Shown here: positions 1-7,967 of the stretch, one piece after another | How positions within the stretch are numbered: the first letter of the stretch is position 1 | Layout: each line of letters opens with the position of its first letter | Assembly (NCBI GenBank): GCA_004295085.1 | Contig: SHNF01000009.1 | Location: 1-64,000, forward strand | Length of the DNA stretch: 64,000 nt | DNA from: Planctomycetota bacterium | GTDB lineage: Bacteria; Planctomycetota; UBA1135 | Direction of reading: 5' to 3' | Notes under the pieces: generated by a model | Told to the model about the DNA's origin: nothing | Databases searched by the model: none | Seen by the model: only the letters and a program-made list of their open reading frames with translations | Made by a program: the position numbers and the translations under genes

Positions 1-133
1 TGCGCGGGATCACCCGCAGGGGGTGGCGGCTCAGCTCCGCCATGGTGCTCGGTATTGCTCGGCGCAAGCTCCCATGGAAGGACGTGCTGCGCTGGCGCGC
101 TCCCTTCTTCTCCCTCGCACTCTCTCGAACTTC

Positions 134-159
134 GACCCACTGAAGGGGGCCAGTATTGG
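134..159. repeat. Terminal-inverted-repeat-like sequence, copy 1
   Basis: This 26-bp stretch matches, almost base for base, the two outward ends of the 185-bp element at 10795-10979. The shared core is CCCACT, then AAGGGGGCCAGTATT. Its orientation is that of a right end, so the rest of an element would lie to the left, towards or past the window edge. Bases 1-133 contain no convincing gene. I read it as an IS or MITE end just upstream of apt; that reading is inference. Confidence 0.45.
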
Positions 160-184
160 CGCGCCGCGCCCTTATCCTGAACGC

Positions 185-721
185 ATGCATCCGGCGGCCT
201 CCCCTGCGGTGGACTTCCGCAAGTACATCCGGGACGTCCCCGACTTCCCCAAGCCCGGCATCCTGTTCAAGGACATCACGCCGCTGCTGGCCGATCCGCA
301 GGTCTTCCGCGCCGCGGTCGACGCGCTGGCCGCCGCCGTCGCGCACCACCGCCCCACGCACGTGGCCGCCATCGAGTCGCGCGGCTTCCTGTTCGGCGCG
401 CCCATCGCCGAGCGGCTGAATGCCGGCATCATCCCGCTGCGCAAGCCCGGCAAGCTGCCGTGGAAGACCATGTCCGAGTCCTACGACCTGGAGTACGGCT
501 CCGCGGCGCTGCAGCTGCACCAGGACTCCGGCGGCCCCGGCGACCGCGTGGTCCTGGTGGACGACCTGCTGGCCACCGGCGGCACGGCCGCGGCCGCCGT
601 CAACCTGATCCGCCGGCTGGGCGCCGAAGTCGTGTCCGCCGCCTTCGTGGTGGAGCTCGACGTCCTCAAGGGCCGCGACAGGCTGCACGGCCTGGACGTC
701 TTCAGCCTGATGCGCTGCTGA
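185..721 (+). CDS. apt: Adenine phosphoribosyltransferase
   Basis: Converts adenine and PRPP to AMP and PPi in cytosolic purine salvage. The 178-residue product has the usual family length. It starts with the typical FRKYIRDVPDFPKPGILFKD block and carries the PRPP-binding signature VLVDDLLATGGT at about residues 123-134. The reading frame is open further upstream, but the ATG at 185 is preferred because residues before it are non-homologous and lie over a repeat (134-159). It is the first gene of a compact run: birA begins 6 bp after its stop. The purine theme fits with rdgB in the same run. Confidence 0.95.
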   Translation: MHPAASPAVDFRKYIRDVPDFPKPGILFKDITPLLADPQVFRAAVDALAAAVAHHRPTHVAAIESRGFLFGAPIAERLNAGIIPLRKPGKLPWKTMSESYDLEYGSAALQLHQDSGGPGDRVVLVDDLLATGGTAAAAVNLIRRLGAEVVSAAFVVELDVLKGRDRLHGLDVFSLMRC

Positions 722-727
722 GCCGCC

Positions 728-1528
728 TTGGGCGCCGATCCGCTGCGCGCCGAGGAGCTGCAGCGCCGGCTGCCGGCGCGGCGCGCCCTGGCGCGGCGGA
801 TCGAGGTCCTCGCCGAATGCACCAGCACCAGCGACGCGCTGCGCGAGCGCCTGGCGCAGGACGGCTCCGTGGACGGCCTGCTGCTCGCCGCCGAGCACCA
901 GACCGGCGGCCGCGGCCGGCGCGAGCGCGACTGGTGGTCAGGCCCGCCGGCCGCCAACCTGGCCGTGAGCCTCGCCATCGCGCCGACGCGGCCGCCGGAG
1001 GCCCTGGGACTGCTGGCCGCCTGCGCGTTGTGCGCGGCGCTGGCGCCCTGGACCGCCGCGCCCGCCGCGATCAAGTGGCCCAACGACATCCTGATCCACG
1101 GCGCCAAGGTCGCCGGCTTGCTGGCGGAGCTGCCCGCGGCGCAGCCGCCGCTGGCGATCCTGGGCCTGGGCGTCAACGTGCACGCGGCGCCCCCGGCCGG
1201 GCGCGCCGCGTACGCCGCCACCTGCCTGGACGCGCACGCGCGCCGTCCGATCGCGCGCACCGACCTGCTGGCGCACTGGCTGCTGCAGCTCGAGCGGCGC
1301 CTGGCGGTCTTCGATCGCAGCGGCCCGGAGCCGCTGGAGGCCGAGTTCCTGCGGCGCCTGCGCGCCTGGGCGCCGCTGGGCGTGCGCGCGCATCCGCCCG
1401 GAACTCCCGCCGGGCCGCTGCTACAATTCTCTGTTTCCCGCGGGCTCACCTGGGGAACGCCGGACGCTCCGGCGACGCGCCCGCTGGGTCTCATTCCTGC
1501 CCTGGAACCTCTGCCGCCACCGCAATGA
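728..1528 (+). CDS. birA: Biotin--[acetyl-CoA carboxylase] ligase, short C-terminus
   Basis: Activates biotin as biotinyl-AMP and attaches it to carboxylase carrier proteins. The 266-residue product shows the biotin-loop motif GGRGRRERDW at about residue 59 and the KWPNDILI block near residue 117. There is no N-terminal DNA-binding domain, so this is a class I (enzyme-only) ligase. The start is a TTG, since no ATG is near. The last ~45 residues are Pro-rich and do not resemble the usual SH3-like C-terminal domain; neither other forward frame restores it. Translation appears to run through what looks like an untranslated region up to the rph start. The stop overlaps the rph ATG (ATGA), implying coupled translation. 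Confidence 0.88.
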   Translation: MGADPLRAEELQRRLPARRALARRIEVLAECTSTSDALRERLAQDGSVDGLLLAAEHQTGGRGRRERDWWSGPPAANLAVSLAIAPTRPPEALGLLAACALCAALAPWTAAPAAIKWPNDILIHGAKVAGLLAELPAAQPPLAILGLGVNVHAAPPAGRAAYAATCLDAHARRPIARTDLLAHWLLQLERRLAVFDRSGPEPLEAEFLRRLRAWAPLGVRAHPPGTPAGPLLQFSVSRGLTWGTPDAPATRPLGLIPALEPLPPPQ

Positions 1529-2250
1529 AACGCTTCGACGGCCGCGCCGCCGACCAGCTGCGCCCGACCCGCTTCCAGCGCCGCTTCACCGACAACGCCG
1601 AAGGCTCGGTGCTGGTGGAGTTCGGGCGCACGCGCGTGCTCTGCACCGTCTCCGCGGTGCCGGGCGTCCCCTCCTTCCAGTTGAACCGGCGCGAGGGCTG
1701 GCTGACCGCCGAGTACAGCATGCTGCCGGGCTCCGTGGAGGGCCGCAAGACCCGCGAGTTCGGCAAGCGCGACGGCCGCTCGGTGGAGATCCAGCGCCTG
1801 ATCGGCCGCTCGTTGCGCGCCGTCACCGACGTCAGCGCCTTCCCCAACTGGACCTTGTACGCCGACTGCGACGTGCTGCAGGCCGACGGCGGCACGCGCA
1901 CCGCCGCCATCACCGGCAGCTGCGTGGCCCTGTACGACGCGCTGCAGACCCTGAACAGCCGCGGCCAGCTCGCGCACTGGGCCATGCGCGACTGGATCGC
2001 CGCGGTCAGCGTCGGCATCGTGGCCGGCAAGCCGGCGCTGGACCTCAACTACGGCGAGGACTCCGAGGCCGACGTGGACATGAACGTGGTGGCCACCGGC
2101 AACGGCAAGATCGTGGAGGTCCAGGCCACGGCCGAGCGCCAGGTGTTCGACCGCCACGAATTCAACCAGATGCTGGACCTGGCGCTGGCCGGCATCTGGA
2201 AGCTGCACGCCCTGCAGAAGTCCGCGGTCGAGGGCGGCGTGCCCGTGTGA
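1525..2250 (+). CDS. rph: Ribonuclease PH
   Basis: Phosphorolytic 3'-5' exoribonuclease that trims the 3' ends of tRNA precursors. The 241-residue product matches RNase PH in length and throughout its sequence, including the RTRVLCTVS segment, the RKTREFGKRDGRS block and the DCDVLQADGGTRTAAITG core with phosphate and metal ligands. The ATG overlaps the birA stop by 4 bp and the stop overlaps the GTG start of the next gene. A TACAAT hexamer at 1422-1427, inside the 3' part of birA, could be an internal -10 for this gene but has no clear -35 partner. Confidence 0.96.
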   Translation: MKRFDGRAADQLRPTRFQRRFTDNAEGSVLVEFGRTRVLCTVSAVPGVPSFQLNRREGWLTAEYSMLPGSVEGRKTREFGKRDGRSVEIQRLIGRSLRAVTDVSAFPNWTLYADCDVLQADGGTRTAAITGSCVALYDALQTLNSRGQLAHWAMRDWIAAVSVGIVAGKPALDLNYGEDSEADVDMNVVATGNGKIVEVQATAERQVFDRHEFNQMLDLALAGIWKLHALQKSAVEGGVPV

Positions 2251-3458
2251 AGCGCGCCGTCAAGATCGCGCTCGCCGCAGGGGCGCTGGCCCTGGCCGGG
2301 CTGGGCGTCTACTCGCTGCAGCACGGCCTGCGCTATCCCCCGCTCCAGTTCGACCCCAGGCCGCTGCCGGCGGCCGGCTTCAGCGAGCTCGGCTGGCGCG
2401 TCGAGGCGCAGGGCGCGTATTACCGGGATTCCGCCGCAGGCCTGCTCTCGTTCCGCGCCTACGTGCCCATGCCGTCGTTCACCTTCGCTGGCACGCGCGG
2501 CGGCACCGTGAAGCTGATCGTGGAGAACATCCACCCGGAAGCCGAGCTGGTGTCCCTGGCCGGGCACGACCTTGCGGCCGTGCGCACGGGCGCACAGGGC
2601 CTGCAGCGGCAGGTCGAGTTCGAGCTGGCGTTCGGCGCGGTGGAGACGCTCAGCTTCCGCTTCCCCCGGCGCGAGGTCTACCGGTTCGCCGCCTTCGGCG
2701 ACGCCGGCGGCGGCGGCGAGCTGGACTGGTGCTTCCGGCGCGCCGGTGAGCTGGGCGCCGACTTCATCCTGCACCTGGGCGACATCGGCTACCGCAGCGT
2801 CGAGGACGGCTACGACCATGACGACATGGACGACGCGATCGACGCGTTCCTGAGCGCGCCGGTGCCGGTGTACGCCGCCGTCGGCAACCACGACTTCCAC
2901 GGCGGCCACCGCTACCGCTACCGCTTCTTCCAGGAGCACTTCGGGCCGCTGAATGCGCACTTCACGGTCGGTGGCGTGTGGTTCGTGAACCTGGACACCG
3001 CGGCGGACACCCTCCCGCCGGGCCGCGGGCAGCGCGGCGCCCTGCTGCGGCAGCTCGAGCGCGGCCAGGAAGTCAAGGCCGGCGATCCCGCGGTCGTCTT
3101 CACGCACCGTCCGCTGGAGGATCCGCGCGTCCTGGACGGAAGCCGCGCCAAGGCGCACGCGCTCAACCGCGCCGGCGAGAAGGAGTTCCTGTACGCGAGC
3201 CTGAGCGCCATCGGCGCGGACGTGCTGCTCGCGGGCCACATCCACGCCTCCTTCGACTTCACGCACAACGGGCTGCGCACCATCATCGCCGGCGAGGGGC
3301 TGGGGCAGCGCGGCGACACTGCGCAGATCCTGATCGGCGAGTACCGGGAAGGCACGCTGCCGCAGTTCCGCTGGGAGCCCCTCAACATGCCGGAGAACCT
3401 GCGCGGGCGCGACCTCCAGGCCGGGTACGAGGACGCGGGCGAGGGCGGCGGTCCGTGA
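2247..3458 (+). CDS. Calcineurin-like metallophosphoesterase, membrane-anchored or secreted
   Basis: Predicted binuclear-metal phosphohydrolase of unknown substrate. The 403-residue product has an N-terminal hydrophobic helix (about residues 6-24: signal peptide or anchor), a beta-rich N-terminal domain, then all phosphoesterase motifs in order: GDAGGGG, LGDIGY, GNHDFH, THRPLED and GHIH. The fold resembles purple acid phosphatase-like enzymes. Start is GTG, overlapping the rph stop; the end overlaps the GTG start of rdgB. Its place between two RNA/nucleotide genes looks like transcriptional convenience, since its signal sequence puts it outside the cytoplasm. Confidence 0.85.
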   Translation: MKRAVKIALAAGALALAGLGVYSLQHGLRYPPLQFDPRPLPAAGFSELGWRVEAQGAYYRDSAAGLLSFRAYVPMPSFTFAGTRGGTVKLIVENIHPEAELVSLAGHDLAAVRTGAQGLQRQVEFELAFGAVETLSFRFPRREVYRFAAFGDAGGGGELDWCFRRAGELGADFILHLGDIGYRSVEDGYDHDDMDDAIDAFLSAPVPVYAAVGNHDFHGGHRYRYRFFQEHFGPLNAHFTVGGVWFVNLDTAADTLPPGRGQRGALLRQLERGQEVKAGDPAVVFTHRPLEDPRVLDGSRAKAHALNRAGEKEFLYASLSAIGADVLLAGHIHASFDFTHNGLRTIIAGEGLGQRGDTAQILIGEYREGTLPQFRWEPLNMPENLRGRDLQAGYEDAGEGGGP

Positions 3459-4098
3459 GGCAGCGGCTGCTCGTGGCCTCGCACAATCTCAGGAAGCTGG
3501 AGGAGCTGCGCCGGCTGTGCGCAGAGCTGCCGCTGGAGGTGCTGGGGCCGGAGTCGCTGCCCGAGGGGCTGCCCGAGGTGGAGGAGACGGGCGTCAACTT
3601 CCTGCAGAACGCGGGCCTCAAGGCCTTCTCGGCCGCCGCGGCCGCCGCCAGCCAGCTCGGGCCCGACGCGTGGGCCCTGGCCGACGACTCGGGGCTGGAA
3701 GTGGACGCGCTGGACGGCGAGCCCGGGGTGCGTTCCGCCCGCTACGCCGGAGCGGACGGCAGCCGCGAGCAGCGCGACGCGGCCAACATCGCCCGGCTCC
3801 TGGCCCGGCTGCGGGACGTCCCTCCCGAGGCGCGCACAGCCCGCTTCATCTGCGTGATCGCGGTGGCGCGCCGCGACGAGATCCTGTTCGCGGTGGAGGG
3901 ACGCGTGGAAGGCCGGATCCTGCCGGAGCCGGAGGGATCCGGCGGCTTCGGCTACGACCCGGTTTTCTATCATGAAGCGTCCGGACGCAGCTTCGCCTCT
4001 CTCAGCGCGCAGGAGAAGGCCGCCGTCAGCCACCGCGGGCTGGCGGTGGCGCGCCTGCGCCGGGTGCTGGAGAGCGTGCTTCCCGCCGGGACCCACTG

Positions 4099-4099
<1 letters not shown>
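3455..4099 (+). CDS. rdgB: Non-canonical purine NTP pyrophosphatase (RdgB/HAM1)
   Basis: Hydrolyses dITP, XTP and related damaged purine nucleotides to monophosphates, keeping them out of DNA and RNA. The 214-residue product has the family signatures: [13 protein letters not shown] near the start (TGN-K-type substrate loop), [11 protein letters not shown] with catalytic acidic residues, SARYAG, and GFGYDPVF towards the end. The GTG start overlaps the preceding stop by 4 bp and the stop shares its last base with the lepA ATG, so it is embedded in the operon. Confidence 0.95.
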
Positions 4100-5905
<1,806 letters not shown>

Positions 5906-5907
<2 letters not shown>

Positions 5908-5925
5908 GGTCGGAGACACCCTTTT
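5906..5925 (+). terminator. Weak intrinsic terminator after lepA
   Basis: A 5-bp stem (AGGGT / ACCCT, 5906-5910 and 5918-5922) with a 7-nt loop runs into four Ts. It overlaps the lepA stop codon and sits where the operon should end. The stem is short, so efficiency is doubtful. Confidence 0.4.
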
Positions 5926-5936
5926 CCGCCCGCGAT

Positions 5937-5964
5937 CTGTGCACCTCTGCGCAAAGCTGCACAG
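5937..5964. repeat. Inverted repeat CTGTGCA...TGCACAG
   Basis: Perfect 7-bp arms separated by 14 bp, in the 245-bp non-coding gap between lepA and the next possible gene. It could be an operator or the upper part of a second terminator. No flanking promoter is obvious. Nothing else recognisable is seen in 5926-6140. Confidence 0.35.
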
Positions 5965-6152
5965 ATGCAGGGGACGTCAGTCATTCTCTCGGCACCGGGA
6001 GGGCTGCTTCCAGCTCTTCCTGCAGCTTGCCAATGTCAGCGCCGCCGGCGGCTGCTTCCGCCTCGCCATCCTATTCCACTGCGGCCGCCTCGACCTCTAC
6101 CCAACTTCATGCGGTTCTACCCACCCGAATCCGTGAAGCGCCAGGAAAGTAG

Positions 6153-6368
6153 ATGACGATCATCTCCACACCGGAGCCCGTGACTGCCACCCCGCCCGCC
6201 GCGGGGACGGTTTGGTCGGTGCTCGTCCAGGATTTCCTGGATCCGCTGGAACACCGGATCTTCCAGTGCGACCATCGGCCGCCTCTGAAGTCCGGGGACA
6301 CCATCGACGGGGTCTGGCTGGTCCGGCGGGTGTTCCCGCAGGGGACCGAGCCGCATCCGCGCGCCTGA
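6153..6368 (+). CDS. Possible small hypothetical protein
   Basis: A 71-codon frame preceded by AGGAAAG 6 nt before the ATG, an acceptable Shine-Dalgarno. The product has a Thr/Pro-rich start and then an ordinary mixed composition (WSVLVQDFLDP, DTIDGVWLVRRVF) that does not look like random antisense translation. I recognise no family. It ends just before the hairpin 6375-6406, which more likely serves the convergent gene. It may equally be non-coding. Confidence 0.3.
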   Translation: MTIISTPEPVTATPPAAGTVWSVLVQDFLDPLEHRIFQCDHRPPLKSGDTIDGVWLVRRVFPQGTEPHPRA

Positions 6369-6374
6369 AACGCC

Positions 6375-6406
6375 GGACGCGCGCGACCCGAAGGCTGCGC
6401 GCGTCC
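6375..6406. terminator. Hairpin downstream of the 244-aa secreted protein gene
   Basis: Perfect 10-bp inverted repeat (GGACGCGCGC / GCGCGCGTCC) with a 12-nt loop, about 50 bp past the end of the minus-strand gene 6455-7189. There is no T-run. The same hairpin, with the same arms, recurs at 7302-7333 behind the truncated second copy of that gene, so gene and hairpin were duplicated together. Confidence 0.5.
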
Positions 6407-6454
6407 AGTGCTGGCTGCGCCGCCGCCGGCGCGCCGCACCGCTGTGCGAACCGG

Positions 6455-7189
6455 CTACAGCCGGAAGGAACCCTCGGTGATCGTCTGATTCCCGCTCTCA
6501 TCGATCGCCAGCACCTCGAACTCGTGCTTACCGGGCGCGAGCGCGCCGACGTACTCCGGAGGAACCGTCAGGCTCAGCACCGAGGACGGAACCGTGACCT
6601 GGAAGTCCTCCTCGACGAGCACCTGGTACCCGACGATGTTGATGGGCAGGTTCGGGAAGCCCGGCGGCGGGCCCGTGACGGCGGTCCAGCTGATCTCGAG
6701 CAGGTTGCCGGGGCCGACGGTCGCGGTCACGTCGGGCCCGTCCGGAATGGCATGGCTGAACTCGCTCTCGCCCCGGATGACGGCGTCGTCCACGGTCCTG
6801 CCCTCGAACTCGTAGACGCCCTCCGGGAAGGCCGCGAGCAGCTTGTTCAGCGGAACCTCGTCCAGCGACGGCTCCGCGCCCTCGAAGAACAGCTCGGTCA
6901 TGCCGAGCGCCTTGTAGGGGCCAAAGCCGCTGACCACGAAGAGCAGGCGATCCTCGGAGTTCGTGATCCGCAGCGATTTCCAGTCCTCGCCGTCGAGGAA
7001 GACGTGGACGCCGAGATCATTGCCGCTGGAGTTGTACTCCCAGTAGATCATGGCTTCCTCGAGCGGAACCGCGGCCAGGCTCGTCGGCCGGGGCCCCGCC
7101 AGCTCTGCCGCGCCGCGCGGCGCGTGGATGCCGACAGCCGACCCGACGCCCGCCAGGCCGGCGAGAAGGAGGAGTTGCGCAGCGTTCAT
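6455..7189 (-). CDS. Secreted protein with C-terminal Fn3-like beta domain
   Basis: The 244-residue product begins with a short signal peptide (MNAAQLLLLAGLAGVGSAVG). The middle part is unrecognised. The last ~85 residues (DVTATVGPGNLLEISWTAV through FEVLAIDESGNQT) have the spacing of a fibronectin type III or similar Ig-like sandwich: a Trp in the early strand, a Tyr-rich middle strand and a conserved terminal strand. Function unknown; probably cell-surface or secreted. A truncated tandem copy of its C-terminal third lies 170 bp upstream (7358-7565), about 75 % identical in the overlap. Confidence 0.7.
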   Translation of the reverse strand: MNAAQLLLLAGLAGVGSAVGIHAPRGAAELAGPRPTSLAAVPLEEAMIYWEYNSSGNDLGVHVFLDGEDWKSLRITNSEDRLLFVVSGFGPYKALGMTELFFEGAEPSLDEVPLNKLLAAFPEGVYEFEGRTVDDAVIRGESEFSHAIPDGPDVTATVGPGNLLEISWTAVTGPPPGFPNLPINIVGYQVLVEEDFQVTVPSSVLSLTVPPEYVGALAPGKHEFEVLAIDESGNQTITEGSFRL

Positions 7190-7301
7190 GGTTCTGTCTC
7201 CTGAGGCAATGGTTGGCGCAGCCGACTCGATGGGAGCTGTGCTGCAGGCTCCATCCTGCCCGGTGAACCTGAACCGAGGCTGAACGCCCGGAGGAACCGG
7301 C

Positions 7302-7333
7302 GGACGCGCGCAAACCGAGGCTTGCGCGCGTCC
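7302..7333. terminator. Hairpin, second copy, downstream of the truncated duplicate
   Basis: Identical 10-bp arms and the same loop length as the hairpin at 6375-6406, placed 25 bp past the stop of the partial duplicate gene. Retention of both arms argues that the stem itself is selected or that the duplication is recent. Confidence 0.5.
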
Positions 7334-7357
7334 TGTGCCGTTCTCGACATCCGCCGG

Positions 7358-7565
7358 CTACAAGGTGAAGTAGCCCTCGGTCAGGGTCTGATTGCCGCTT
7401 TCCTCGATCGCGAGCACCTCGAACTGGTGCTTTCCAGGCGCGAGCGAGCCCACGAACTCCGGAGGAACGGTCATGCTGAGCACCGTGGAGGGGACCGTGG
7501 CCTGGAAGGACTCGACGATCACCTGGTAGGCGACCACGTTGACCAGCAGGTTCGGGAACCCCGGC
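7358..7565 (-). pseudogene. Truncated duplicate of the 6455-7189 gene (C-terminal third only)
   Basis: Minus-strand translation from about 7565 gives a GFPNL...VIVE...FEVLAIEESGNQT sequence that aligns without gaps, apart from one residue, to the last ~68 residues of the intact neighbour. Upstream of the GFPNL position the similarity stops abruptly and the strand instead carries the XRE gene fragment on the plus strand. No start codon or signal peptide remains. It is a remnant of a tandem duplication cut by a rearrangement. Confidence 0.75.
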
Positions 7566-7574
7566 GTGGCGCAG

Positions 7575-7781
7575 ATGATCCATGAGGCTCGCAGCGCCGC
7601 CTCGTTGACCCAGCGACAGCTCGCGGATCTGATCGGCACGACTCAGCCCGTCATCGCGCGGCTGGAGAACGCGGACTATGAAGGACACTCCCTGACGATG
7701 CTGCGCCGGATCGCCGAGGCCCTCCACCTGCGGCTGGAAGTCCGCTTCGTGGCTCGCGGTCGCGCGCCTCGTGCTGCTTGA
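7575..7781 (+). CDS. XRE-family HTH protein, N-terminally truncated antitoxin-like
   Basis: The 68-residue product is almost entirely an HTH_3 domain: LTQRQLADLIGTTQPVIARLE followed by DYEGHSLTMLRRIAEALHLRLEVRF, the form typical of HigA-type antitoxins. Such antitoxins normally have about 25-35 more N-terminal residues and a toxin gene alongside; here no toxin is seen and the homology begins exactly where the duplicated secreted-protein gene is cut. The ATG at 7575 may be fortuitous. It could still bind DNA, but a non-functional remnant is at least as likely. Confidence 0.5.
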   Translation: MIHEARSAASLTQRQLADLIGTTQPVIARLENADYEGHSLTMLRRIAEALHLRLEVRFVARGRAPRAA

Positions 7782-7967
7782 GGGTCCTCGAGCGGGGCGC
7801 GCACCGCCGCACGTGTGCTGTTGGCGCGTGGCGCCCAATGCAGGTTGCGGGACGTTCCTCAGCCTCCGCAGCGTCCAGCCCGCAGCACTGAGCCGCGGGA
7901 AGCTCGGCGTCGAGCAGCCGGAATTTTCCTTGTAGCCTGGAGGCCGGCGGCGGTGTTGGAGTGGAAG

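Noticed and set aside
481-2208. Long antisense frame over birA and rph
   Set aside because: Product is His/Val/Ala-rich without motif; both sense genes are conserved families.
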